From Edaphobacter modestus (GTDB lineage Bacteria; Acidobacteriota; Terriglobia; Terriglobales; Acidobacteriaceae), in assembly GCF_004217555.1 (NCBI RefSeq), contig NZ_SHKW01000002.1, forward strand, positions 310,001-374,000: a stretch of DNA of 64,000 bases. The letters run 5' to 3'. The notes below the pieces were generated by a model. It was not told where the DNA came from. It did not search any database and saw only the letters and a program-made list of their open reading frames with translations. The translations under genes were made by a program, and so were the position numbers. Below, in pieces: positions 51,836-61,463 of this stretch (positions are counted from its first letter, which is position 1; every line of letters starts with the position of its first letter).

Positions 51836-54112
51836 TCATGGGACATGTTCGTCTTCAGGCGTTGCCGGGGCTGCCCCATATAAGCCAAAGGGCCACCAAT
51901 TCCAGTCGCCGGCAAGTTGCAATAGTGCCGGACCGACGACCATCCGCACCACTGTGGCATCAATGAACACGGCTACCGCGAGCGTAAAGCCCAGCATCTG
52001 GATGACCAGAAAGCCTCCCAGAGTGAATGCGGTGAAGATGGCAATCATAATTGCCGCGGCGCTCGTGATGAGGCCGGCGGTCCGGGCCAGGCCCTCGATC
52101 ACCGCCGCTCTCTCGGATAGACCGCGCCTCCGTTCTTCGAGGACTCGGGCGACCAGGAAGACCTCATAGTCCATGCTCAATCCGAAGACGATGGCAAACG
52201 ATAGAATCGGCACGATCGGGAATATTGTGCCGGTCGGTCCATCGAGCCCAAAGAGTTTGCTGCCGTGGCCTTCCTGAAAGACGAGAACTAACGCGCCAAA
52301 TGAGGCTCCGACTGAAAGCAGATTGAGCAGAATTGCTTTTACAGCCGCAAATAAAGACCGTAACCCGATCAGGAGCGCCAGCAAGCTCCCCAATACGACT
52401 ACAACGACCACCTTGGGCAAGCGTTCCTTCACTACAGAGTCATAGTCTGCGTTGAGTGCGGGAATGCCTCCGACGCGCAGCATAGCGCCGGGAACTCCGG
52501 TTATCGCCGCGACATCGGAGGAACGCACCTCTCTGACCCATCGAATCTGTTCGCTGGATGAAAGATTGGCGGTTGGCAGAAACTCAATCAAGGTAGCTTG
52601 CCCATCGCTGCGCATAAGACTCTTGCGGATTGGCTCGGGCACATCCTTGATAGCATCCGCAGTGTCGGCCATTCCCGTGAGGGTCGGAAGAGATAAGACC
52701 TCCTGCGCTCTGGGATCGCTCTGGAAGCGTGCGGTCAAGCGGCTGACGGCAACCCAGCCTGCCGGCGAGAGCGGCGGAGACTGGGGCGGCAACTCCAGGA
52801 TCACTCGGAGGGACTCCACAATACCCGATCGCCCCATGCCTTGAAGAGTATGCAGTGCCTGGACCGACTCGGCTGCGGCCGGGAGCGAGTCATGGTCAGG
52901 AAGCCCGGGCGAGATTCTGCGAGCCTGGGATGCAAGGATCAGTAGGGGAATCCCGGCGACAAGCAGAGCCGTGAGGGGGCGGCGGGTTACGAGGCTGCCC
53001 CATCGCACCCACCGCTCACTCGCCAGACGTAGGTTGTGCGGCGTTTTGCGCCGTCTGGCTGGAAGACGCACTCTGGCGGCATTGATGCGATGCCCCAGCA
53101 GACCAAGGACCCAAGGCAGGATGAAAGTGCACAGCATGACACTGAAAGCGGTTACGAGCAGGCCAGCTATCCCGATGGAGCGCAGTTCGCTGATGGGCAC
53201 CGTCAGAAGCGCTGAAAATCCGATTGCAACCGTCGTGGCCGAGATGATCAGCGTCCGCCCTGCTTTCCCGGCAGCAACATCGGCAGCCTGGCCGGGATCA
53301 AGTCCCTCGGCCAATGCTTCGCGAAACCGGCTCACCATCAGCAACGCATAATCGATACCCAAACCAAGGCCGAGCATGGTTGCCAGATTCTGCACCAGAA
53401 TCGACAGGTGCAGATAGTTTGCGAGTAGCGCAGCCGCACCCAACGCCATCGAAATTGAGAGCACGCCAACTCCCAGTGGCAATAGTGCAGCCACAAGACT
53501 TCCGAAGGCCAGCAACAGCAGCAGGAGAGTTACCGGCAGCGCTCGTTTCTCGGCATGGTTGACGTCATCTGCACTGACCTTGCGAAGATCGAAGTTCAGT
53601 GGCGTTTCACCCGTGATCTCCAGTTTGATATTGGGGTATTGCAACCGAAGCTGAGCTTCCATCCGGTCTGCTCTTGCCCTCAGTCTGGGGACCAACGCCT
53701 CGACCGATTCATCGTGCGGGTCCAACCCGACGATGATCAAGGCTCCGCCATTGTTCCCAGTGAAGAGAGGATCTGGCCAATCGATACTCGATACGGCACC
53801 GTACACTCCAGGCACATTCCGCAATGAACTGGTTAAGAAGCCCAATACATCTGCGCCTTTTGCTGAATCCGGATCAGGAATACCGCTTATCACCAGAATC
53901 AGGCGGTGCGCGTAGGTCGACTGGAAACGCTGCGCCAGTTCAAGGTCGACTTTTTCGGACTCTCCGCCCTTGATGTGAACCGTTGCCTCCAGGCGCCGTT
54001 CGACATTGTGGGAAAAGGGCACCAGCGCAAGCGCCATGACAAACCCCGACATCGCCAGCCAGAATCGGCCGCGAGCGGCACCACGGCCCGTGTTCGAGCT
54101 TCGGATTCCCAT
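51836..54112 (-). CDS. MMPL/RND-type exporter
   Basis: About 758 residues from MGIRSSNTGRGAARGR; an in-frame ATG at 54175 would add 21 residues. Twelve TM helices in two halves with SSD-like blocks (ALPVTLLLLLLAFGSLVAALLPLGVG, LGLGLGIDYALLMVSRFREAL; second half LIGLRSLFAAVKAILLNLLSVG, FGLSMDYEVFLVARVLEERR). The GxxxDY motifs of the proton relay are kept in both halves. It should export lipids or hydrophobic compounds. The convergent LolA-like gene supports a lipid-transport role. Confidence 0.92.
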   Translation of the reverse strand: MGIRSSNTGRGAARGRFWLAMSGFVMALALVPFSHNVERRLEATVHIKGGESEKVDLELAQRFQSTYAHRLILVISGIPDPDSAKGADVLGFLTSSLRNVPGVYGAVSSIDWPDPLFTGNNGGALIIVGLDPHDESVEALVPRLRARADRMEAQLRLQYPNIKLEITGETPLNFDLRKVSADDVNHAEKRALPVTLLLLLLAFGSLVAALLPLGVGVLSISMALGAAALLANYLHLSILVQNLATMLGLGLGIDYALLMVSRFREALAEGLDPGQAADVAAGKAGRTLIISATTVAIGFSALLTVPISELRSIGIAGLLVTAFSVMLCTFILPWVLGLLGHRINAARVRLPARRRKTPHNLRLASERWVRWGSLVTRRPLTALLVAGIPLLILASQARRISPGLPDHDSLPAAAESVQALHTLQGMGRSGIVESLRVILELPPQSPPLSPAGWVAVSRLTARFQSDPRAQEVLSLPTLTGMADTADAIKDVPEPIRKSLMRSDGQATLIEFLPTANLSSSEQIRWVREVRSSDVAAITGVPGAMLRVGGIPALNADYDSVVKERLPKVVVVVVLGSLLALLIGLRSLFAAVKAILLNLLSVGASFGALVLVFQEGHGSKLFGLDGPTGTIFPIVPILSFAIVFGLSMDYEVFLVARVLEERRRGLSERAAVIEGLARTAGLITSAAAIMIAIFTAFTLGGFLVIQMLGFTLAVAVFIDATVVRMVVGPALLQLAGDWNWWPFGLYGAAPATPEDEHVP

Positions 54113-54443
54113 GGAAGATCCACGCCGTTTTTGTTCGTCTGAGAGCAATGAAACGACTTCGGTGATCGGGCGCATCCATGATATAGCGTCAAACTGGATA
54201 TTTATTGGGTTCGGCCTTGAGCTAAGTAACGATAGATACGGGGAACTGCCCGTTAAGCCCTTGGCAATCGAGGGATGTGGCTAACGAAGACTTCGCTGTA
54301 TGATTACCAGCCAATCACTCATCAAGGAACGAATTAGGAAACTCAGAGAGGATTAGTAATGGGAAACGATAGGACTCTATCTTGACTGCCCACGACACAG
54401 AACCTTGCAGTCGCCAACATCGGTCGGGCAGTTTAGATAGAGC

Positions 54444-54639
54444 CGTTTGAAGGGAGCCGGTGGCGTTTGCGGTGGACGCGATCAGTCTATGGGAATTGAA
54501 TCGACTTTCGCCTGCAACGTACTGAAGGAAGGCACGTTGGCAAAAATGGGCGAAAGTCGGTTCAGGACGCTTGGGTAGCCCATGATGTCCGGAGTATTGC
54601 ACGCGTAGCGTCCGCCGCACCAGCGGCTTCGTTCAAACG
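54444..54639. repeat. 196-bp palindromic structured element, copy B
   Basis: Same length and layout as copy A at 9037-9232: outer arms TTGAAGGGAGCCGGTGG and CCAGCGGCTTCGTTCAA, an ATGGG/CCCAT pair, inner repeat at 54498-54512 and 54549-54563, and an apical CAACGT/ACGTTG pair. The apical pair is built from different bases than in copy A (AATAG/CTATT) yet still pairs, which argues that structure is conserved. It lies 50 bp from an IS30 remnant. Confidence 0.7.
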
Positions 54640-54688
54640 CGATTGTGTTTACCAATTCGACCGAAGTTCCCTGAAAGTCGGGGCGGTC

Positions 54689-54999
54689 TCAACCGGTCGA
54701 TGCAACACCGGCTTGGAGTTTACTCGCAGGAATTTCAAAGCCCAAGGTGTTTCGCGGGCGTTGATTTAAGCGCAGCGCTACTTTGTCGAGATCGGATTGA
54801 GAATAGCCGGACAAGGCGTTTTTTTAGGGAGGTACTGTCGCAGCAGCCCGTTAGTGTTTTCGTTGGTGACGCGCTGCCAAGGGCTCCGCGGATCACAGAA
54901 GTGGACTTTCACATTCGTGGCCACCGTGAAGCTCTTGTGTTTGGCCATCTCCAGCCCTCGGTCCTCCTGTAGTGGAAGCCGTATTGTCGTTTGTCGCAA
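54689..54999 (-). pseudogene. IS30-family transposase, C-terminal remnant
   Basis: RGLEMAKHKSFTVATNVKVHFCDPRSPWQRVTNENTNGLLRQYLPKK (in parts: EMAKHKSFTVATNVKVHFC, SPWQRVTNENTNGLLRQY) is the catalytic C-terminal part of IS30 transposases, with the final Glu. Near 54815 the frame changes to GYSQSDLDKVALRLNQRPRN and TLGFEIPASKLQAG. The N-terminal half is absent. Confidence 0.8.
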
Positions 55000-55215
55000 C
55001 TCAGCTAGACTTTACTAAATTCGCGGCTCGTAATGGAGAGGAGGAACTGGTCGATGAGGTTGCTGCGCCAGTGAACGCATTACTTTATGCGAGCCGGACA
55101 TCCTACCTTTCATACCGTTCCTAGATATGGTGCAGGATTAGCGATATGCGGCTTGGTAGGACTATTAAAATCAATTCGACATCTGCGATGATATTTGGCA
55201 ATCCAAGGAGAACTC

Positions 55216-55614
55216 ATGATGGGGTTTAGGAGCTGCATGTTGATAATGAGCGTATTGCAGGGCGCTGGAATGGCACAGACGGTACCTTCTGGCGTGACAG
55301 GTAAGTTGTTGGCCACCCATCATGCGATGCGCTTGAAAGGAACCCATGTAATCCACGGCGGATCGGCAGAGGCGGCCTACGCTGTGATGTTCCAAACTGA
55401 TGATCTCCCCGAGGGCAAGGCGATGCACGCGATGATCGATCTGGCAAAGAAACCCACAGACGAGCAGGACGAGTTCATCAGCAGGTACTCCACTCCGAAG
55501 ACAATGACCGTGACCTGTGAAACGGTGGAGGTCGTGGAGATGTTTAATTCGCAGAATAGGAAGTCCGCGAAGCTCGCGCATGGAAAGAAGTGCTCATTGG
55601 ACAGCTTGGAGTAG
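55216..55614 (+). CDS. Small secreted protein of unknown function
   Basis: 132 residues from MMGFRSCMLIMSVLQGAGMAQT, ribosome site AAGGAG seven bases upstream, Sec-type signal. The mature part (VPSGVTGKLLATHHAMRL ... MTVTCETVEVVEMFNSQNRK ... KKCSLDSLE) has two Cys and is probably beta-rich. No family is recognised. Confidence 0.6.
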   Translation: MMGFRSCMLIMSVLQGAGMAQTVPSGVTGKLLATHHAMRLKGTHVIHGGSAEAAYAVMFQTDDLPEGKAMHAMIDLAKKPTDEQDEFISRYSTPKTMTVTCETVEVVEMFNSQNRKSAKLAHGKKCSLDSLE

Positions 55615-55640
55615 ACATGGCGGCGGGTGTTGAATCTCGT

Positions 55641-55836
55641 TAGAAATGTCAGGGTACGGTATGCCGTCCTACAAGTACCTCACACTTAGCCAGCCCAATC
55701 TGTCGCCTCCGAACCCTGAACTCAGGATGGGGCAGCGACACTTTGGCTTTGCAGAGCTACGACATTATTGCTTTGCAGTTACCGCCCGTGTTGGCGCCCG
55801 ATAGAAATGTCTCTATGCGCGCCGGATAGAAATGTC
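55641..55836 (+). repeat. Three direct repeats TAGAAATGTC
   Basis: Identical 10-mers at 55641-55650, 55802-55811 and 55827-55836, the last two preceded by similar CGATAGAAATG and GGATAGAAATG contexts. Repeated short sites of this kind occur at transposon ends, so this may be the leftover end of an element. Confidence 0.4.
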
Positions 55837-55873
55837 AATGTAGTAGTAGAGGCGTTGGAGTGAAGCTCGCGTC

Positions 55874-57508
55874 CTATTTGAGTAAAGCTTCTACGGTCTC
55901 GGGAGATGAAGGTTGGGACAAAAAAAAGCCTTGTATGCAATCACAGTCAAGGTCTTGGAGTACCTGCATCTGGTCCTCATGTTCGACGCCTTCCGCGATG
56001 ACTTCCATTTGCAGGCTATGCCCCATCGCGATAATGGATTTTACGAGCGAATAGCTGCGGCTGGATTCGCAGAGCTGGTGAATGAAAGAGCGGTCTATTT
56101 TTAGAGTTGAGATAGGCAGGCGATGAAGGTGTTGCAATGAAGAATATCCTGTACCGAAATCATCGACGGCGAACCGGATGCCCATATTTGCAAGTTCCGC
56201 CATTCGCTGTGAGATCTCATCAATGTTCAAAACGACTCGCTCCGTAATTTCCATCTCCAGCCAACCAGGCTCTATGCCTGACTCAGAGATAACTTCTTGA
56301 ACTTCGCTGACAAAATCCGATCGCATCAGTTGCAAGGGCGAGATATTCACGGCTATACGGACTGGAACGCCACGTTGCCAGTTCCATATCTTTAGTTGTC
56401 GACATGCTTTCTCCAGCACCAGCTTTCCTAGAGAGTGAATCATTCCGCGCTCTTCAGCAATCGCGATAAATCGGTCTGGGCTGACAATGGCATCTTTCAG
56501 GCTGGGCAGACGCAACAGAGCTTCCATCCCCCGTATCTCGCGACTGAGATAATACTGGAGCTGATAATGCAGTTGGAAGCCCTCATTGTGCAACATTGAT
56601 CTCATTTGAGCGTCGACGTCCAGACTTTCGACTATCAGTTTGTTGTTGCCTGAAGTTGCAAGTGTATGTCGGTTTCCGCCTGCGCGTTTTGCATGGTACA
56701 TGGCTGCATCCGCGCTTCGCCAGAGTTCAGCAGCGCCAATCCCGTGGTCTGGATAGACAGCTACGCCTATACTGGCACCCAGGACAATCTTGTGACCTTC
56801 GATCTGAATCGGCTTTGAAAGAGCATGGATCAACACCTTCGCGACTATCTCCGCTGAAGCGACACTGTCTACTTCACCTAAAACGATAGTGAATTCTTCT
56901 CCTCCGGTACGGGCAACAGTGTCCATGCCACGTAGCCTTCGGGTCAGCAAACTTGCCAATTGTTTGAGGCACTCGTCTCCGGCGGCATGTCCATACCAGT
57001 CATTGATTTGTTTAAAGCGGTCCAGATCGAGACAGATGATAGCTGCGCGTTGGCCTCGTTGCCCAGCTAAGGCAAGCCCGTCACCCATCCGTTGTTCCAG
57101 GAGAATTCGATTGGGCAATCCTGTAAGGGGATCATGGTGGGCCAACTGGAAGAGTTGCGCATGTACATGATGGCGTTCCGTGACGTCTTCAGCGACCACA
57201 AATCGTCCTGCTCGTCCGTGGTAACTTACATTGTTGCCACAAGTCTTTACAATGATCCTCGTTCCATCTTTTTTACAATGAACGCAGACTATATCAGGAT
57301 CAGTCATATCGATATCCAGGGATGGTTGAACTGGGGCGCTCTCTTGTGGATCACGAAGATCGTTTACCGTTAAGTTCAGAAATTCCTGACGGGCATACCC
57401 ATATTGACGCTCGGCGCTCTCATTGACCTCTAGGAAACGAAGGGACTCGAGATCATAAATCCACATGGCCAGAGGATTCCCTTCGAAAATTACCGGTGGT
57501 TTTTGCAT
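55874..57508 (-). CDS. PAS-GGDEF-EAL cyclic-di-GMP enzyme
   Basis: 544 residues. PAS domain about 5-115 (FEGNPLAMWIYDLESLRFLEVNESAERQYGY in two parts); GGDEF domain about 125-285 with the active signature RTGGEEFTIVL; EAL domain about 305-544 with MEALLRLPS, AVNISPLQL, MEITERV, VDDFGTGYSSL, LKIDRSFI and AEGVEHEDQM. Both catalytic sets look complete, so the protein may synthesise and degrade c-di-GMP under PAS control. No TM segment: cytosolic. Confidence 0.94.
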   Translation of the reverse strand: MQKPPVIFEGNPLAMWIYDLESLRFLEVNESAERQYGYARQEFLNLTVNDLRDPQESAPVQPSLDIDMTDPDIVCVHCKKDGTRIIVKTCGNNVSYHGRAGRFVVAEDVTERHHVHAQLFQLAHHDPLTGLPNRILLEQRMGDGLALAGQRGQRAAIICLDLDRFKQINDWYGHAAGDECLKQLASLLTRRLRGMDTVARTGGEEFTIVLGEVDSVASAEIVAKVLIHALSKPIQIEGHKIVLGASIGVAVYPDHGIGAAELWRSADAAMYHAKRAGGNRHTLATSGNNKLIVESLDVDAQMRSMLHNEGFQLHYQLQYYLSREIRGMEALLRLPSLKDAIVSPDRFIAIAEERGMIHSLGKLVLEKACRQLKIWNWQRGVPVRIAVNISPLQLMRSDFVSEVQEVISESGIEPGWLEMEITERVVLNIDEISQRMAELANMGIRFAVDDFGTGYSSLQHLHRLPISTLKIDRSFIHQLCESSRSYSLVKSIIAMGHSLQMEVIAEGVEHEDQMQVLQDLDCDCIQGFFLSQPSSPETVEALLK

Positions 57509-57847
57509 TCTGGGGAAGCCTCCCTTAATGACATCCGTTTAGTCGATTACCTAACTGCTGGGAGGGAGTTCCCTCGGGATATGGTTCGAGGAGACCGTCG
57601 CAAGCCGCAGCAGCCCAAACCATATTCTGCGCCGCGGGTTGCTTCTTTAAACAATCCTACAATTCGACTGAGTGACGATACGCATTGGAGACACGAACAG
57701 CCCTTCCTCCGAACGATCAATTCGGACTACATGAAGTTGAGTAAGGCGGACTTCTGAAACATTGTAGCTTTGTTAGCTCCAAAGGATGCTTTGCAACTGG
57801 CTAGTCATATCCGAAATCGTCGTTTTGCTGATTCTTCCAGGCGTTTT

Positions 57848-57967
57848 CTATGGTTTTTGGGCTTGGATGCTTTTCTGACTATTGTCTATTGACGCATTGA
57901 GTAGCTCTACCAACACTTGAAGTAACTGCTGCACATCATTGCTTAGATCGCCGTAGGTTTGCGACAC
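57848..57967 (-). CDS. Possible 39-residue protein
   Basis: GTG start behind AAAGGAGA, MSQTYGDLSNDVQQLLQ then VLVELLNASIDNSQKSIQAQKP, an amphipathic helix-like peptide with regular Leu spacing. No other gene explains the 340 bp upstream of the PAS-GGDEF-EAL gene. Unknown function; the strong ribosome site is the main support. Confidence 0.35.
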   Translation of the reverse strand: MSQTYGDLSNDVQQLLQVLVELLNASIDNSQKSIQAQKP

Positions 57968-58117
57968 ATTCTTCTCCTTTGATGGTGGGCGATTGGTGGT
58001 TTGCGGGACATTCTTTCGTTGACGATGCCTTCCGGCCCGCTGTTGAGTGCGTTGTCATTCCACATTCCCTTGCGTGCCCTGTCACTTGATCATTCGTTTT
58101 TGCATTAGTTCTTTTGA

Positions 58118-59911
58118 CTACTTTTTCTCTTCGAGCAACTTAATACTGCGCTCATGATGGTGTACTGGCATCTTCTTCGCGATGAGAAAGTTTTGCATCA
58201 TCCCGGTGTCTTCATGCGGAAGAATGTGGCAATGGAACACGGCCTTGCCAGTCCACTGCTTGAACCGCAATCGGATTACGGTTGCCGTATTTTGAGCGAC
58301 CCAGATTGTGTCCTGAATGAGGCGATGAGGAGGCACGATTCCTGCGACAGAGACCACTTCAAAGTTGTTGACGTGAATATGAAAGGGATGACCTTCCGAG
58401 CCTCCACGTGCTGCGTCGGGGACCTCAATGGTCCATTCTTCGCATGTGTCCAAGAAGACTGTGGTGGGAATCGCAAACTCATCATAGAGTTGGTTGTTGA
58501 TACGGAAGTCTATACCGACCGTGGGATTCTGCTTGCCGGGAAAGAGCCCGCTGAAAACGAAGCGGCGCTTGCGTACAATCTCAGCGTCGCCGATAGGTGG
58601 ATAACGTGTGAGAGTTGGAAGATTGAGCGGAAGGTCCATGGTCATGGGTTCGCCCTCGACTTCAATGGTGGCGATGGTCTTCTGCGCAGCTTCGAGGAAT
58701 TGTGCCTTCTGTGCGAGTTGCAGGATGTGGTATTTTCCGGGCTTAGTGGATGCCTTGATCAGAAACTCTGCACGATTAGCCGGGGCAAGTATGACTTGTG
58801 GGGCGTTCGGAACGTACTCCTTCACCTCTGGATGATCAAAGTTATTGCCATCCATGCCCAGCAAATGCATCGGATGATTCTCAACCTGGATGGGCATCAT
58901 AAGGTCGGAACAACCATTCAGCATCCGGAAGCGTGCGACTTCGCCAGGGCGCATTTTGAAAACAGCAGGCGTTAACTGACAGGAATGGGGCGCGGTGGGA
59001 TTATCGGGGTTGTGCCGTTCTCTGAAGTATGGTGCCCCATTCACCAGATAGAAGCGCAGGTGGTAATCGCCAGTAGTAAAACCGCATGTCTGCGAAGGAT
59101 TTGTCGGCTTACCGTCGATGGTGACGCTACCTGATGGATACTTATACTGGTCATACTGATCAGAACTATAAGTCTGCCAAATGGCATTCTGGCGAGGCTC
59201 ATAACTCTCCGCATAGTCGGCGTGTGGCTCATCGGTCTCGAAGAGACCAATGTCTTGAAGGACGATTCGATAGTCATGCGCCGCCTTGATCTCGGGCACC
59301 TCATCAATCGCTCCCTTGATGATGACTCCGCCGGCCATGCCCGACACCGCCTGGACTGCCGTCGCGCCATGCGCGTGCGGATGATACCACCTTAGCCCCG
59401 GAGGCTGATCTTGGGGGATGTCGAACGTGTAATCCTTGTACTCATTAGGCCCGATAGAGATCATTGGCGCGGCACAGTCGCTGGTACCGGGTGGGTCAAA
59501 GATGTGGGTCGCGACGTCGAGGCCGTGCAGGTGCAGATTCGTGTGGTCCAGCATGTGAGGTACATTCATTTGTCTTGAATCCCATCCGCTGGAATCGTAA
59601 GGAGTGAGCAGGTTCTTGAGGCGGATTTTCAGCTTAGTTCCAGCCTGAACAACGATGAGCGGACCGGGTAGGCAGCCGTTATAAGTACGGACTTTCACCT
59701 TAACGCCGTCGAGTGTCATGATCTTCCACTTGGCCTCGAGAGTATGGTCCGGAACGACATACTCCTCGTCAGGCCGCAGGGGAAGCGGCGGCGCTTCTTC
59801 CATCGGCATGTGGTGCGGTGTTGGTTGCTGCGCATTCATCAGTGGAGCAGCGGTACTGGCGGCAGTTCCAGCCGCCAGCGCCATGAAATTACGCCGGGAT
59901 ACATTCTTCAT
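58118..59911 (-). CDS. Tat-exported multicopper oxidase
   Basis: 597 residues. Tat motif SRRNFMALAAG at the N-terminus. Copper ligands are complete: LHLHGLD, RWYHPHAHG, SEGHPFHIHVNN and AVFHCHILPHEDTGMM. Three cupredoxin domains, laccase/CueO-like in order. The start overlaps the stop of the upstream CxxCH protein by four bases (ATGA), so the two are translationally coupled and may pass electrons in the periplasm. Confidence 0.94.
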   Translation of the reverse strand: MKNVSRRNFMALAAGTAASTAAPLMNAQQPTPHHMPMEEAPPLPLRPDEEYVVPDHTLEAKWKIMTLDGVKVKVRTYNGCLPGPLIVVQAGTKLKIRLKNLLTPYDSSGWDSRQMNVPHMLDHTNLHLHGLDVATHIFDPPGTSDCAAPMISIGPNEYKDYTFDIPQDQPPGLRWYHPHAHGATAVQAVSGMAGGVIIKGAIDEVPEIKAAHDYRIVLQDIGLFETDEPHADYAESYEPRQNAIWQTYSSDQYDQYKYPSGSVTIDGKPTNPSQTCGFTTGDYHLRFYLVNGAPYFRERHNPDNPTAPHSCQLTPAVFKMRPGEVARFRMLNGCSDLMMPIQVENHPMHLLGMDGNNFDHPEVKEYVPNAPQVILAPANRAEFLIKASTKPGKYHILQLAQKAQFLEAAQKTIATIEVEGEPMTMDLPLNLPTLTRYPPIGDAEIVRKRRFVFSGLFPGKQNPTVGIDFRINNQLYDEFAIPTTVFLDTCEEWTIEVPDAARGGSEGHPFHIHVNNFEVVSVAGIVPPHRLIQDTIWVAQNTATVIRLRFKQWTGKAVFHCHILPHEDTGMMQNFLIAKKMPVHHHERSIKLLEEKK

Positions 59912-61386
59912 TTGGAGACCTTCTTCTGTATGGCGGCCTCGGCTGCCTTACGCGGGGGAGTGATTTGGTTAGGGTCCGTGCAGGTCTGCGGTGCACGATC
60001 GGTGTTGTAGTAGCCATACTGAGTGAATGCAACTTCAAGCTGCAGAGAAGTGTCCATAGTGAAGGCGTCGCCATACTGGCCCCCTGGGAACCTTTGCGGG
60101 GCAGATTGATTCTGGAAGTAGGCTGCGTTCTCGAGCGAGTACGCCTGGCACATGCCGTTGAAGCCGAAGCTTGGCGGAACATTGGAGCCCATGATGCCAG
60201 GGGTTCCCTTAGGTGCTGCATAAGCGCTGGCGTGACATGAGGTGCAGGAAGATTGCTGGTTATCGACCGGACCAGCTAGGCGATCCTTACAACCAAGGTG
60301 CTGGAAGGTGGCGGAATCGGTGTTGATGACGCTCTGCTGCAGGGGCAAGCTGGCAGATAGCGGAACGGCAGGAAAGGTCCACGGATCGGAACCCCATTGC
60401 AAGCCCACGGGAACGATGTGATCCCAGAAGGTGGTGCCGGGGGTGTTGCCGTCATAAGCGAAGGTGCCATACACCCAACCCGTTGGTGAGCGTCGATCGA
60501 CAACGGCGACATCGACCTGGACGACATGGTCGGACTGCACCTCACGATCACATTCGTAACCATTGGCCTTCGTGTATTTGTGGCGATCGACCATCCATTC
60601 GGGTGACCCACGAAGGAAAGGAACGCAGTCGACGGGAATGTTGGAGGTAAGAATCTTGACGACGACAGTTCCTGTCGGGAAAGGCAGGCCAGCCGGAACT
60701 GAGGTCCCCAGATACTCTCCCATTTGCGGGACGCCACTTGTGGGTATAGTGCGACCGAGGGCGTAACCGCCGAATTCGTTGTAATAGCCAACGGACCAAG
60801 ATTCAAAGCCCCAGGGATAGTCGGTCTTGCACGATTCCTTCTCACCGACCATAAAAAATTGAACATGTGGCCCCTGTTGTGACCCTTGCACGAGATCACC
60901 AAGTGTCGCAGTACGCTCGTTCGTGGTGCCATGCACGTACTCGCGGCCGGCAGTAGGGTCGTAGGCCATCCACGGCACGTTAAACCAACGAGTTTTACCC
61001 TTGACTGTGGTCTTCCAGCCAATCTCGTTCGAGAGCTGCGGGTCTTGGTCTTCCTTCACATAGTTGAGGATGGCGTTGATGTATTCATCCCAGTGTTGAC
61101 CATGCCACTGCGGCGACTCGACCTTCTTAGAACCAGCAGGGAATTGTGTGGCGAAATTGACGGGAATGTTGAGCCACTCGCACTCCTCACATTTTGCGGG
61201 AATGCTGTGCGGGTAGGTATGGCTAAGCTTGAAAACAGGCGTTGTGGGCTTTTGGGGCGCGGGAACAACCGCGTTGCGGAAGGCGATGGATGCTGCACTC
61301 TCCTGCTTCGGAATCGGGAGTTGGCCCGAGGCAGGAGTCGCGACTATGGCGATCACCAAGGTTGACAGTAAATTTCGAATCGACAT
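59908..61386 (-). CDS. Secreted protein with one CxxCH haem-binding motif
   Basis: 492 residues with a Sec signal ending ATPASG. Near residue 385 SSCTSCHAS is a c-type cytochrome haem motif; earlier parts (WFNVPWMAYDPTAGREYVHGTT, GESWSVGYYNEFGGYALG) are a family I cannot name but are typical of large secreted cytochrome-related proteins. It is the middle gene of an operon between nucleoside hydrolase and multicopper oxidase. An electron donor or acceptor for the oxidase is the likely role. Confidence 0.7.
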   Translation of the reverse strand: MSIRNLLSTLVIAIVATPASGQLPIPKQESAASIAFRNAVVPAPQKPTTPVFKLSHTYPHSIPAKCEECEWLNIPVNFATQFPAGSKKVESPQWHGQHWDEYINAILNYVKEDQDPQLSNEIGWKTTVKGKTRWFNVPWMAYDPTAGREYVHGTTNERTATLGDLVQGSQQGPHVQFFMVGEKESCKTDYPWGFESWSVGYYNEFGGYALGRTIPTSGVPQMGEYLGTSVPAGLPFPTGTVVVKILTSNIPVDCVPFLRGSPEWMVDRHKYTKANGYECDREVQSDHVVQVDVAVVDRRSPTGWVYGTFAYDGNTPGTTFWDHIVPVGLQWGSDPWTFPAVPLSASLPLQQSVINTDSATFQHLGCKDRLAGPVDNQQSSCTSCHASAYAAPKGTPGIMGSNVPPSFGFNGMCQAYSLENAAYFQNQSAPQRFPGGQYGDAFTMDTSLQLEVAFTQYGYYNTDRAPQTCTDPNQITPPRKAAEAAIQKKVSK

Positions 61387-61463
61387 CTCGTGCTCCTGAG
61401 TGGACGAGTTAGTTGCAAGCGTGCGTACGACTGCATTGTCTTGGCGCAGTTAACTCGCGCTGA

